Both the position numbers and the translations under genes were made by a program. DNA of 64,000 bases from Acanthochromis polyacanthus (taxonomy: Eukaryota > Chordata > Actinopteri > Pomacentridae): assembly GCF_021347895.1 (NCBI RefSeq), contig NC_067116.1:43285628-43349627 (forward strand), given 5' to 3'. Below are positions 1 through 12,942 of the stretch, one piece after another; the stretch's first letter is position 1, and each line of letters begins with the position of its first letter. The notes under the pieces are model-generated. The model ran no database searches and was not told the DNA's origin. It worked only from the letters and a program-made list of their open reading frames with translations.

Positions 1-1701
1 CCTTCACTGGAGCAGATTAAATTCACACAAGACCTTTTTGAAGAAGGAAATTGGACAGATAAGAAACTGTTTTCTATGAAAAAGCTTGTAAGGGGGCCTA
101 TAGATAGAGAGTGGAAGTGCAACAGCAGTAGTTCTCCTGTTTGTGTCACCTGTGGACTTTCTCCTCCACGTACCTTTGTATACACAGTATGCTTCTATAC
201 ATGATATTTATAAATCTTTAGCCATCACAGTGTTTTTCTCTCCGCTGTGACTTTCTCTCTGTCTTTCTCACACTCTTTCTGTCATTTTGCCACAACAGCA
301 AATATCCTGTTGGCCCGGGCTGCAGGCTGCTGGTGCTGGTCTATCTGGCCCTGGGATCGATCCGGCTCCAAGCCGAGGCCTCCCATTCATCTCAGTGCCA
401 TAAAATGTGATTAGTGCTGACTACAGCACTGCAGGGAGATGGGCTGATAGGCCTGATAGCCTCAGATAGGCTGGGCTGGACATTCTACAGGAAGACAGCA
501 GCAACAGCACGATGTGGATTCATCCTCGCTGTTTTCTGCCTTTTGTTTTTTTCCCCATTTTCGTCTTTCTCTGTCACTTTCCATTTGCTTTTTTCTCACT
601 CTCATCTTCTCCTTCCATCTTCCTATCTAACCACCTCTGTCTTTAAATTTGGCTGTCTTTAGACTGTCTCCCTCCCTCTGCTTTATCTCTTATTTTTTCC
701 CAAACCTGACAAGCGCTGCCGTGCTGCACACAAATTACACCGCAGCGGTCGAACGTAAATGCCAATATTGTCAGTTTTACCTTCTTTTTTATCTTGCAAT
801 GTTACATTCAAATGAAAGAGCGAGCCTCCGTCCCCCTGAAGCCGCACTCACTGTACCCACATACAGTGTATCTCTGTGGCATGTGACCACCTTCGTCAGC
901 CAATCACAGGCTCTGAGCTCACCAGTGGCAGAATCAAGTTCAGGAGCTGTGAGAAGAGGTGAGGAAAGAAATAGTAGACAGCCTCAGTTCTGTGGGGAAA
1001 CAACTATGGTGGTGGTGTGGGCACAAATGCTGCAGAGGACATTCAGGGTCAGCCTGTAGTGTAGACAAATGGCACCATGAAACTGCAGCTTCCCTGAAAC
1101 ATAACATTATTTCATACCAGTAACATCTTCTGCTCGCCAAAGCCTTGCTGACATCGAGTAGCTTGAAAAAAGAGTGAGTGAACTGCTCATTAGCAATGTT
1201 CAAATGGCAACACAGAATCTGATATTGCATAACTTAAGTTCAAAAATGATTTAACAGATTCGTATTTTTGCATGCAAGAGATAAGAATCAAGCAGGAACA
1301 TTAATTTAAACTGTTTTCAGAATAATTTATGATCTTAAGGCTCATGCTACATTCGTAGGAAGACCAGCAAATTTCCTCAGGGCCCGCAGCATCATAACAC
1401 TCAGTAGATTAATGTATTTTTGATAAGGTGTCTAAAATATTGGGCTAGACACTGGAATTTACTGTGATTTATTCCCTGGTATAAAATTACAGTTGTGTAA
1501 ATGTCAGCAATGATGCAAAACGACGATGATTCATGCATGAATAAACTCTCAAACGCACTGTTCACTATATGAAGGAAGTTTCTGCCCGTTGTGTTGACAG
1601 CGGCGAACGAGTTAACAAGCGAGCGACTACAGACACAGCCAGCGTTTGTTCATGTACGACACGATGACTAGGAACACGGCACAAGACCACGGCACGCTGA
1701 C
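1..1701 (-). other. AGBL4: AGBL4 intron 3 (partial)
   Basis: Lies 3' of the AGBL4 exon 3 donor and so belongs to the next intron of this minus-strand gene; it runs off the left edge. I recognise no exon, RNA gene or mobile element in it. Pyrimidine-rich stretches on the plus strand (about 230-290 and 530-700) and a moderately GC-rich stretch at 300-480 are the only visible compositional features. The open frames here are short and show no family resemblance. Confidence 0.6.
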
Positions 1702-1826
1702 CTGTGTCTCCCGGACGTTCTCCACGGTGAAGTTGAACCACACTCTGAAGCGGGGGTTGCAGGTGTCAGGACGGATGAAGAGGTCGAACTCAAACTCACT
1801 GATGTAGTCAACGCGGCCCAGGTTCC
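1702..1826 (-). CDS. AGBL4: AGBL4 (cytosolic carboxypeptidase 6) coding exon 3
   Basis: The exon is 125 nt. Read on the minus strand, it follows an acceptor ending tctctgcag and stops at a donor CAG|gtcagc. It completes a glycine codon begun in exon 2 and then encodes 41 codons, from NLGRVDYISEFEFDLF through RPDTCNPRFRVWFNF to NVRETQ, ending in phase 0. This matches the N-terminal, CCP-specific domain of CCP6, where the human protein (recalled from memory) has FESGNLGRVD followed by SEFEYDLFIRPDTCNPRF. CCP6 is a cytosolic M14-family metallocarboxypeptidase that removes glutamates from polyglutamylated tubulin. The zinc-binding catalytic domain is encoded by later exons outside the window. The exon corresponds to residues 58-98 of the predicted protein. 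The longer open frame around it is just read-through into the flanking introns. Confidence 0.95.
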
Positions 1827-1999
1827 CTGCAGAGAAGGCGAGGCGGCTCACATTAGCGTTTTGTACAACTGAGCATTTCACAGCACAGAGGATCACATCA
1901 GTTCTTTTCCTCGGTGTTCCTAGAAGACAACCACGCTGTAAGAAAGAAAGTCTGTAAAAGCACAAGGACAATATGGAAACAAACAAAAAAAAATTGTTA

Positions 2000-3120
2000 A
2001 AAAGCATACTGCAGCATCCAAGAAACATAAACACAGTGACAACAATGGCAAATAACTGTAACACGGTAATATATTTAGCTGATTTAAATACAGTAAAACA
2101 GGTGAATTTTACAGCTGCACACTGTAAAGAAAAAAAATCACTACTATTTGTAAAAATACAGATTTTTGATGTGTTTTGTGGCACATTTTTTCCCTGTGAT
2201 TTTACTACATATCTGTAATTTAACAAGACAGTGAAAGGCCTTTAATCACTTTTTTTTTTTTTAACTCAAATCACTACATATATCAGCTTTTTATAGATTT
2301 AAATACAGTAATAATTTTACAGTCAAACACTGTAAAAGAACAAAGCAGCATTTAGAAAAGTAGAATTTTTTGATGTGGATGTTATTTACAGTGTTGTCCT
2401 GTTTTTTGTTTGTTTGTTTTGTGGTCAACATGTAAATTAATGCGCTATTGTCTGTAATTTAACAACACAGGTAAAATCTGTGAAATAATAACTTAAAAAA
2501 TAATTTCCTATTTGTCAGCTCTCAATATAGATACTTTTTCTTTGAAATTATAACAATACATTTTGTAGATTTAAATACAGTACAAAAACAATGTTGCAAC
2601 AACACAAAGTACCATAATACCATTTATAATAATACAGATTTTTGATGTACAGTTTTGATGTGTTTTGTGGCACATTTTTTCTCTGTGATTTTACTACATA
2701 TTATCTGTAACTTAACAAGACAAGGAAAGTCCCTTAAACACATTTTTTTTCCTCAAATCACTACATATATCAGCTTTTTATAGATTTAAATAGAGTAAAA
2801 CATATTTATAATTTTACAGTCAAAAACTGCAAAAGAACAAATCAGCATTTAGAAAAGTACAAGTTTTTGATGTGGATGTTATTTACAGTGTTGTCCTGTT
2901 TTTTGTTTGTTTGTTTTGTGGTCAACATGTAAATTAATGCGCTATTGTCTGTAATTTAAAAACACGGGTAAAATCTGTGAAATAATAATTTAAAAAATAA
3001 TTTCCTATTTTTCAGCTCTTAATATAGATACTTTTTCTTTGAAATTATAGCAAATATCTGTAAAATAACAAGGTCTTTTGTAGATTTAAACAGTACAAAA
3101 GAATGTTGCAACAACACAAA
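2000..3120. repeat. AT-rich block with ~497-bp tandem duplication
   Basis: Two adjacent copies of an AT-rich unit can be aligned by eye. The motif cagcatttagaaaagta occurs at 2346 and again at 2843, 497 bp apart. It is followed in both by gatgtggatgttatttacag, a run of TTTG repeats, gtcaacatgtaaattaatg and ctgtaatttaa. The part starting gatgtgttttgtggcaca is likewise duplicated (about 2170 and 2655). Copies differ at only a few positions. Short words such as acagtaaaa and ctgtaattt recur throughout, suggesting a degenerate satellite-like or dispersed repeat. Confidence 0.75.
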
Positions 3121-4530
3121 TTACCAAATTACCATTTATAATAATACTGATTTTTGATGTGGACATTTTCTTTATTTTTATGTTCTGGTGTGTATTTCTA
3201 CGGTTAACATGTAAATTAGTACTTTATTCACTGATTTTACTGGCTAATATGTGTAATTTGAAACTAGGAAAACCTGTAAACTGACATTTAATTGATCAAA
3301 AATAACACTTAAATCTGTTGTTTTTTTCCCTTTTTTACAGTGCAGGAAAACAAAACACAAAATATTTCTGCTCACTTCAAATCGAGAATCTTCTTTCGAA
3401 TCTTCTTGTTTTGCTAATTGTGCATCACTGTAGTACATTTGTCCTGTCTGGTTTATATATCTTTATGTCTTTCTACACTGAGAAGCCTTTCAGACAAGTA
3501 CGAGAAGTAGAAAGACCAGCTGACATTCCAGCCATCCATATCTGACATACTATACTAGTTAGAGAAAAAAATAAATCAATAAAACAGATGATCAGTGGGA
3601 GTATAATTAATCCAACGGGAACTATTTCCCAGCTCCCCTTCTTCTATCGGTCTATAAGATGGCTGGATAGCAGCTAACTACATGACAAGCATTGTAAATA
3701 TAAGAGTTTTCTATAACTTATAATCCTTGGCTACACGTAGAGCACACACTGACTAATAAATGTCAAAGTGAAAGCAGAAAAAATTAAGATAAAAACACCA
3801 TGAAAAATGAATATATAACAGTTCATGTAAACTGTAGCGAATGAGACCACCCGACTCTGTCATTTCAAACGTTGAACTGTGACGCCGTTTAAGACCAGCA
3901 GCTGTTCGAGAGCCAAGTTTGCTGGCAAACTGGGCCAGACCACAAGGCTCAGCCTCCCCCACAGCCCTACATCAAGGCATCGGGGTACCGTTGACCACCT
4001 GGTGGCAGGTAGCTCCATAGCAGCAGCATGCACACACAGACAGCTGATTATAGACAGATGGGCTAACTACCGCACAGTCAAAGCAGATCTCTCTCCTTCT
4101 GGCAATCGCACAGCTAATCCACAAGTCTGCTTGCAACACACACAGACATACACCCAGTTAGCTCAGCTCCACTGAAACTACCCACAGAACTGCTATCATC
4201 ACTTGATTTAAGTCCACAGAAAACTAGCAGGAGCTCTGAAATATCCACAACGCCAGTATTTTGGATCGCAACTTTATATTTTAAAGCTTTATTCGCATTC
4301 ACAGCACGACATACAACAGAAATGCACAAGCAGTAAGACACAAATTGCATGGCGTTATTGTGTAACAAGCTGAAGACTGATCCGTGTTTACATTTGAAGC
4401 CCGTCCACTAACAGCTTCCACTAATGGTGAATGGCGTCTCATTCCAGCACAGCGGTGCCAGGAAAATATCCTTCGCTGCAGACTACTACTCTGATTGATT
4501 AGGGAGTGGCTGGGTAAATCTGAAATACAG

Positions 4531-4755
4531 TACACACCGATCAGCCACAGCATTAAAACCACCTGCTTGAGACCATCTCCGGCTGTCAAAACAGCCCTGA
4601 CCTGTCCAGAAATGGACTCCACAGACCTCCGAGTGTGTTCTGTGGTGTCAGGAACCAAAGCGATAAAGAACCTGTGAGTTCTCTAAACTGCCAAGTGGGA
4701 TCTCTGTGGATCAGACTAGTTTACGCAGAACATGCCAAAGATGTGTTTTACCACC
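4531..4755 (+). mobile_element. Degenerate 5' fragment of a common fish DNA transposon
   Basis: The segment starts with acaccgatcagccacagcat, then has ttaaaaccacctgc, aaaacagccctgacctgtcc, atggactccacagacc and later ggatctctgtggatcagact. This order matches a repeat very frequent in teleost genomes, recalled as beginning accgatcagccataacatta. Only the first ~225 bp is recognisable, no transposase frame is present and no second terminus was found. The family name is not certain to me. Confidence 0.6.
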
Positions 4756-6090
4756 TCTCCATCATACATTGTAAGTAGCATTAATAATAAAACCTCGTAT
4801 ATTGTAGATTCCTTATCAGTTAAAAGTGCTTTGCAACAAAACAATGTTACATCAGACAAATAATGAATGCAAATTCAAACAAAATATGGTCCCAAAATAA
4901 AGAGAAAATAGTTAAGTCAGCATATATGAATTTTCTCACATTTAGTTTTTATGTGCTTCTCCATAAAATAACAACAAAATAGATTATAACTGGTGTCAAG
5001 AAAGCAGCCTGACAGGTGTTTTCTGGTCAGGACCCTATAGTGTAATTTAAGGTGGTATTTTGCATAAATAATTGACATAACAGGGATTAAAACCCAACAA
5101 AAATTACATAATACACTACCAGACTTTAATACATATCAAGGCTGAAACCCTACAGTGTTTTCAATCGTGGAGAATAAACTAACATAATATAACTAAAACC
5201 TTACAGCATCATATATTATGGAACTGAACCGAACTAATATAAACCTTATTATTTACACCCAACAGCATTATTCACTCTGGAGATTAACTTAACTAATCTA
5301 GAGCTAAAGTTTTGACCCAACAAAAACATGCATGAAAACTCAACAATCTAAGGATTCTCTGGATCCATGATGAGAAGCATCGTTTATATTTTCATTTTCT
5401 GTGGGTTGTTTGGGTTTTTTTGTTTTGACATTTGAAGCTATTCGTGCTACAGTAGCATCAATGATTCTTGGCCACCCATAACCCTGCCACCGGTTCACCA
5501 GTTGGACCAAGAACACCCAACAAGATCACTTACATCCTTATGTTTGCCATTTTAACTTGTATTCCATGTGTCATCTTCAACAACTCATTGCCTGCTTGCT
5601 GCCTAATGTATTACACTTCTTGGTAGCTGCCATTGTAGCAAGACAATCAATGTTTTTCCTTTTACTTGACAATGGTCTTAATATTGTGGCTGATCCGGTT
5701 ATAAATGCTCTATTTCATCGTCCTATTCAGACAGACTCTACTGATTCTACACGCAAGATGCATAAAATACTTCACTAAGTAAGATGAAGCAGACAATCAG
5801 AAATTCAGAGGGGCAATCTGTATTAGGGACAAAAAAGCAACAAGTGTAGGTGTTGATAAGTTACCTTCACCATGTCCAATGTTTGTTTTTTTCTCTGCAT
5901 ATGTTTGGCCGTTTGTGTTTGTGATAGAAATAAAACAAATACTCGTAATAAATTATATTATCTGCCCAGCTATACCTGCTGAAAACCTACAAACTATTAT
6001 AGATGCACCTACTACAGTACAACGAGTACTTGTCACTTATTTCAAAAGTGTGGCAAGAATAGAAAAAAATTAATAAAAATTAATATCTCT

Positions 6091-6570
6091 CGAGGGCGTA
6101 TCTATTCTGCCCGCGTAAGGAGTGTACTACTGTACTCAAGCGAATGCTGGCCATCAAGAAAAGAGGACAGTGCACGGCTGGACCGCAATGACAGAACAAT
6201 GGTGAAGTGGTTTTGCGGAGTGAAAGTGGATGACCAGATTAGGATGGACACATTATATGAAAGGCTTGGCATCCCACGCATTGACTGTGTTATGCGTCAA
6301 AACCATCTGCGCTGGGCAGGGCATGTTCATAGAAGTACATCCTGGATAAATAAATGTCAGCTGCTTCAAGTAGAGGGGAGCAACCCGAGAGGAAGGCCTA
6401 GGAAGTCATGGAAAGGGACCATCAAGGAGGATCTGCGAGCCTGGAATCTTACTATGGACATGGCAGATAACAGGGATGATTGGAGAAAGAGACTGCGAGA
6501 TGCCAGAAGACCGTCCAACACCCTGGAAGGGGTCCAATGGACGTAAAATGCATGACGATGATGATGACTC
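6091..6570 (+). mobile_element. LINE reverse-transcriptase C-terminal fragment (5'-truncated)
   Basis: An open frame from 6097 to the stop at 6544-6546 encodes the C-terminal tail typical of a non-LTR retrotransposon ORF2. It starts RIYSARVRSVLLYSSECW, continues NDRTMVKWFCGV, LRWAGHVHRS and NPRGRPRKSWK, and ends in NTLEGVQWT. These blocks correspond to the VRSVLLYGSE, LRWxGHVxR and RGRPxKxW motifs found downstream of the RT domain in many animal LINEs. The fragment ends just before a gatgatgatgac tract, which resembles a LINE 3' tail. The catalytic YxDD box and endonuclease are missing, so this is a dead 5'-truncated copy inside AGBL4 intron 2. The clade is not assigned. Confidence 0.85.
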
Positions 6571-8524
6571 ACAATATGATCTTCTTTCATACCGGAATAT
6601 TCTGAATCTCTAGATGATTTAAAATTATGCTGAAGTCTAATTTGACGCAGTGAGTCAAACATTTGTTGTTCTTCAATAGTAGATAATCTGAAGCTAGTTT
6701 AAAATCTAGCAAATTCTGTTAGATTCTGACCCCGTTATTTGTTTAACCATGACAGCAGTGAACTGTAATATCTTGATATGAGACCTTTAATCTAATATTA
6801 CAGAGAGAAAGACAATTGCATGGATTACTGAATTACAGCCCTAGTTTGCTTAGCACGGTGGCCGGCTAGCTATGCAGGAGGCAGGCATGCATGCATGAAC
6901 TCGCTTTTTGGCTGGTTGGCGATGCAATCCCAAGCTTCTGAGAGCAGATAAAGCCGAGAGCGGGCGGGGAGTTGAACCAGCTGCAGCTACCGACAAAGAC
7001 GAGAGAAAGACGGCGGAGCAGCACCTGTTCCACACAGATGTGACACTGAATCGATCATCTCTCATACCAGCATCACAGCTATTCACGGAGGCGAATGCAG
7101 CCTGTTAGACCGAGCTGATAATGGCATCCAAAGGTCATCCCTCCGATCAGAGCCTTAATAATGTTATTCAGTCATGAAAACACAACCACTCTCTGAGGGC
7201 GCAGTAATTATTTATTTGGGGGCATTGTATTTTGCCTTTAAACAGTTCTCAGAAATGATTATTTTGATTGCTGTGACAGTCACCTCCAGATCATAATTTA
7301 ATACATACTAATGCTAATTAATTGAACAGTTGACTAGGGGAAATAAAACAACAACATGGTGTGAATCAATTTTCCTCCACCGGCAGATGAAATCTCATAG
7401 GGATTTAAATGTTGCCATGGACAACATACAGAAACAAAAATCTTCTGCAGACTGCGGTGCTCTGACTGTAATTTATTTTACAAACTCTGCTGTAATTTCT
7501 CGCAGTCGACAGATTTTTACAAAACAGAGTAATTACAAAAAGTAGGCTATGTGACAGGAAAAACGGAGCATTGTTCTCACCATTAAGAAGAAGTTGCTTG
7601 TAAATGAAGTCAATATATTGTGTTTGTCTTTGTCACCTTACAGGTATTCATCCTCAGCAGAACAGAAAACACTACCAGAGGCTTGTTGTGCAGCCACAGC
7701 TTCAGGCTGTAGTTACACTCACTGAAGAGGTAAATAGTGACAGAATAATCAGCACAAACAATACGTCTGTATGTGTATGCATGGTGGAGGTTTGCATTTT
7801 GATTTGCAATAAACTGCATTGTTGCTTTCCCTGCTTTAGAGAGAAAGAAAATTATAAAATATATAAATTATTCTAATTTTTTCAATCACAATGTCTATAA
7901 TAGGAAATTATTTCAACACTAAAGGAATCATGGCAAGAAGATGAAACGTGTCAAAATATTGTTAAACATGACACCTTTTGTCTTCCATATGTTGTTTTGA
8001 CTAAACATCCTCACACATGGTGATATAAAACTTGAAAGTTCACCCAAAATGCACTTTTTAAAGTGTTTTTCCAGCGAATGATTGAAAAGCAAATATTATA
8101 TCCGGGGTACCGCTGCTTGTTCCTGTGAATATGTGATAGACATTAAACAGCAGTTTTGTCATTAAGACTCTGATGTTGATGCTTAAAACTGAGGGGAAAA
8201 AAACTGTGCTCAGCAAAAATTCTATTTTGGCTTTAGATTGTGACACCTGGAGTGGATGTAAAACAGATTTGATTGCAGTTTTCAAATGTGATTTTCAGCT
8301 CTGAATATTTAATGTGTCTATCTCCTGTACTTATGAAGTTATGAGTATTCAAAATTGATGGAAAAACACAAATTGAAAAGCGCAAAGTTTCCACCCACTC
8401 CTATGTACTTCAAGGGTGTGTAACTGAAAATATTCATAGCATGAAGTGAAAATTTTAAATGCAGACACAAAAACTCTGCTGATTGTATGGCGGTGATTTT
8501 TAAAACTTCATTCAAGGTGTGTCA

Positions 8525-9077
8525 CTAGCTGGGTTTCTATGACCCTTAGATATGCGCAAAATGTAAATAGCGCAATAAAAAAAAGTGGTAATGGAAACAC
8601 CTGAATTTTGAAAAAGGACTAAAGTATCGCTAAAAAGTTTTTACGCGTTTTTCAGACGTTTCGATACTGAAAAATATCACAAAAGTGCAATGGAAACACT
8701 TTTTCAGCAATTGTACGTCACCGGGCGTGATGTACCTGGTCACATGACCAGTTCTCTCGGAGTAAACATGGCGCGGTACGTGTGGACAGAAGAGGAGACC
8801 GAGACTTTTTTTTTGCCATTATTCTTGAGAAAAACATCACTGCCATACTAGACAGCAAAACCGCAGTCGATGTAAACATAACACCACCTACACACAACAG
8901 GTTTTGGGCGTCCATCTTCCTGCAGTGAAATCTCGCGGGATGATATTTTACAAAAGTTACGATGCTTCTGCCCAGAACAACCTTCAATGGAAACACGTTC
9001 AAAGCGCAAATATACTTTGTTGAAATTTTAGAAATATTGCTTTTATTTTGCGAAAAACTGTAATGGAAACCCAACTA
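8525..9077 (+). mobile_element. PIF/Harbinger-like nonautonomous element with Myb-like ORF remnant
   Basis: The ends are inverted: ctgggtttctatg on the left and atggaaacccaa on the right. A cta trinucleotide lies outside each end (8525-8527 and 9075-9077), compatible with a 3-bp target duplication, though exact boundaries are uncertain by a base. Related words (atggaaacac) recur inside at about 8593, 8690 and 8988. At 8768 an ATG opens a frame reading MARYVWTEEETETF, like the start of the Myb/SANT-like DNA-binding protein of Harbinger elements. A T9 run then shifts the frame; the matching continuation (AIILEKNITAILDSK) is in another frame. So the element carries a broken 5' part of the accessory gene and no transposase. 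Confidence 0.65.
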
Positions 9078-10306
9078 CTGTCAATTTAAAGTTGATTATG
9101 AATTTCCAACACTATTGATTATTCCTATCCTGATAGATTATCACACGTACATCTCTGATTGATGAAAACTGTCAGAATCCTGACATGTATACAGCCCTCT
9201 GGCCAAACTGTAACAGAGAGATTTAAGACAGAGACCAAGTTATTATCAGTCTGCTCCTGCTTGTGAATACTATAGCATGGATAGCATTAGACGGTAGCCA
9301 TGGGCGGCTGGGTTATTGAGCTTGACGCTGGAAGGCCTGACGTGAGAGATGGCTGCAGCCTCAAGGTTAGAATTACATGTTCAGCCCGCAGAGCAGCAGG
9401 GATATGACACGCCATTGATCCCCGTTTTAATTTTATGGTGGCTACCTCCAGATTCCAACGGTTTGGTGGGCCGGTAGCCTGACCCTTTTAATCAATCCCG
9501 TATCATTTAGTGTTTAACTAACATTAACGGCCAGCTGATTTCTCTGAAACGCCCTCGGAAAGCATTAAAGATGAAGCAGACAACGCTGAGATAAGTTATG
9601 TTGAGTCTGTGTGATGCCGAAAAGAGATTCACAGTACAGCAGATTTGTCAAGAATTATTTTAGTTTCTTTATGGAGCAGACAGATTGTATTAGTGTAAGT
9701 GAAGCTAATGAAGTACAGACTGAGAGAAGATGAGAAGGAGGAAAAAAGACACAATTTCTAGTCCTTGAGATCTCTTGCATAATTCCTCTTGAGTATCATC
9801 TCTCTCCATATTCTTCTTCAGTGGTGTCTTGGCAAGTTATGTTGAATATCAATCTTTGTCCTTGAGGGAAAACTAGTGCAGCGTTTAGACATTAACAAAT
9901 TGGTTTTCAACGAACAGCTTAGCGCTGCTGGTGCAGCCCAACAAAACACAATTGCTGGTTCTGAACAAGATTTTACACATGACAGGCTCTCCTTGAGGAA
10001 AACCCTGAACAAAACCCTCTGTCTGTCTCTAAATTTGTCTTTCTTTCTCTGACTCTCCTCTCCCCTCCTGCTGTCTCTCTCACACACCCATGAAAACAAA
10101 CACGAAAAATAGCAAAATATGAAATATTTTCCAAGACGGAGGAACTCACCAAACACTATACGAATGCTGCTGAAAACAAACGCGTCAGTGAAATGGGTAT
10201 GAAACCTGCATCATTACACAGGGCCATAGGCAAGTAGGGTGCAAACATGAGCTGGCCAAGTGGACAGTCAGTCATTCACACATGGGCTCACAGGGTTTGT
10301 GTGTCT

Positions 10307-10413
<107 letters not shown>

Positions 10414-10680
10414 AGCTGGAGAGGGAGCAGAAGAACCTGGCTAATGTAATCCCATTACCGAGGTACAAGAGGGAGCAGTCACAGTGCTCAGCCCACACAA
10501 TGGGCCGGCCTGCAGCCTGTAGCTATCCACTGGATGGATGGTTTGTGCCATGCAGATGGATCATCGTACAGCAGCAGCAGCAGGCCTGCCTGCCTCAGGC
10601 CTGAGGTGGAACTCACTCACGCAGCCGGCCATTAGAATAGTAATAGGCAGTTGTTTCAAAATGAAATAGACTGTGTGGTG

Positions 10681-11306
10681 ATGCTGCTTCCCACTTAGCA
10701 GCTGTCACATCCTAAATCTTGCATGTTTTCACACGCAGTTTAATCACATGAGATCTCAGCAACTGGCAATTAGTTGGTCTATAATTTACCAACCAGGGAA
10801 GATCTGTAAAATGACAATAAATTGTGTACATTAGTTGACTCATTTTGGTTAATTTGTATAAATGTGTTAAAACTATAACTTTTGGTTTTATGTAATATGC
10901 CAAGGCCCAGTGACATCCAGGAGTCTCTGTTAGATGTCTGGAAGCCTGATGGTGATGCATTAAATACAAAGCTCTCATGTTATATGCCAGTTGAAAGAGG
11001 TATCATATGGGTTATTGCTGCCTTTCATCCTGTGCAACACTTTAGCTTTAAAGACTATGTTTTGTCAAAGCATCAAAACCTTATGTGGGTGCAAGGCGGT
11101 ATCTCTCCCATGTGGATCTGCAGAGAAACATGTCCATGGAGGTAAAAAAAAAAAAAAAGGGTAAATTTCCACTAATAAAAGGACTTGACTGGGCTCTAAA
11201 CAATGTAAAAGCTGGTCATGACAGAAAAAGAAGTGCTTCCTACTTAGCAGCGGTCACATCCTAAATCTTACATGTTTTCACACACAGTTTAATCACATGA
11301 AATTTC
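10681..11306. repeat. Dispersed repeat copy flanked by ~70-bp direct repeats
   Basis: The segment at 10687 (cttcccacttagcag, then gtcacatcctaaatctt, gcatgttttcacacgcag) recurs almost unchanged 549 bp later at 11236. Between them, 10850-11300 is homologous to 13770-14175. Shared features in order are a gtgttaaaa start, tgtctggaa followed by cctga, gatgcatttaata-type words, agactatgttttgtc, cagaaacatgtccatggagg and an A-rich run. It has no recognised coding capacity. It may be an old retroposed or class II repeat; the family is unknown to me. Confidence 0.65.
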
Positions 11307-12289
11307 GGTAATGACAGCTTTGCATACATTTGATAAAAGACTGAATGTTTCTTGCAGCATTTAGTTTAGCTTTATTAATATTAACAGCCTCTGGAGATGC
11401 ATGCAGTGTAGCTAGTGCAGACCAAAAAAAAAAAAAAGTCTGGGTATAACAATTCCAAAGAGAAAAAACTCCATTTAATCCAACCCAACTTTCACACATA
11501 TACAAGCATTCATGTCAGATAATATATTGAATTTATTTTGGCTGGCACAGACGGGGTCGCTACTGTGTTAAGAAAAAAAAAAGGCTCCAGATTAAAAGAG
11601 GCCTGTACTGCTGAGGGAGACCAACCAGGCACCTTTTTAAACTTATTTTTTACTGTGTTCCATTTCATTATTGGAAAACACATCAGTTTTCCCCCCGGCT
11701 GCTCTGCGGTGTGAGGAGGATTCCTGGACACAGAAGAGGGGGACTGATAAAGATAGAATTGATTCCAGCCAGCAGCAGCAGCAACAGCCCCAGTGAAGGG
11801 GGCTCAGTTTAGACCTGCAGCTAAACGTCTGGTTTCGCTCCGTCTCTCTCACACCGTCTCTCTCTCACCCTCGTCTAAAGGCGAGTTGTCGCCGAGGCAA
11901 CATCAATCTCCTGCCTCATGACTTCTCAAAGCATGCCTTCTCCCCTGATGCCTTATCACTTCATCTGCAGGCAAGATTAAAGAGGTCACCTCCAAGTTTC
12001 CACAATCTAACTACCTAATAGGTATAATAAAGTGCGGCCTATCTTTTCAAACATTAAAGGATGGGTTCAGGTGTTTTGTACTCAAAGGACTGGTTCAGAC
12101 TTTTAGAAAATACCTTTATATGCTTCTTGCTGAGAGTTACATTCTCATGTCTGCACAGTTAATATGATTGTAGCCAGTTAGCTTAGCATGGCATGAAGAC
12201 TTCAAAAGGTAGCAAAACCCACGTAAATCCAAGTAAAGATCTGTGAAAAGAACAGCAAAGGGGGCCAAAATAATGGCATTAGTAGTAGA

Positions 12290-12930
12290 TCTAAACACAG
12301 TAAAACAGTGTAGTTTCTGTCAGTCACTGTTTTTTCAGTGACATTATCTGTCATTTAACAAAACCATGAAAATCTGTAAAAAAACAAACATATTTCAATC
12401 CTTAATAAGTGATTTTTCTGGGGAAAATAATGACAAATATCTGTAAAATACTGATATTTTAATGACTTAAATATAGTTAAACTGTATAATTATATGGTCA
12501 AACATTATAAAAGAACAAATTACAATTTGTAAATATAGATTTGTGATGTGGACATGAAGTATATTTTTGGGCGTTTTTGGTTAGTTTTTTTCAGTTAACG
12601 TGTAAATTAACATTTCACTTTTTCATCCCTTTAATATAGATTATTTATCTGCCAAATACTGACAAATATCTGCGAAATAATGCTATGTTTAAGCTGATTT
12701 AAAGTGAAAATAAAATGTTTTAAAGTATAACAACATGGTAATGCACTGTAAAATGATAATTAGTATTTGCAAAAATAAAGATTTTTGATGTGGACATTAT
12801 GTACAGGCCTGGCCTGTTGTTTAAATAGTCAACCTGTAAATGAGTATGTTTTTCTGTCATTTTAGTAGCTATCATTAATTCAACAAACCAGGAAAATAAA
12901 TGCAAAATAACAGAAAATTGTTAACTACAG
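12290..12930. repeat. AT-rich repeat related to the 2.0-3.1 kb block
   Basis: Shares several words in the same order with the duplicated block near 2-3 kb: acacagtaaaaca, catttaacaaaacc, aaagaacaaat, gatttttgatgtggac (at 12780), gtaaattaac and ctgtcattt. It is more diverged than the two tandem units and appears to be another copy of the same family in the same intron. Confidence 0.6.
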
Positions 12931-12942
12931 CTTACAATATTC

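Noticed and set aside
1627..2226. 199-codon minus-strand open frame
   Set aside because: Only 1702-1826 is coding (AGBL4 exon 3). The rest is intronic read-through past clear splice sites.
6199..6546. Possible host gene with WAGH and RGRPRK motifs
   Set aside because: The motifs are those of LINE ORF2 C-termini; there is no start context or splice signal and a LINE-like 3' tail follows.
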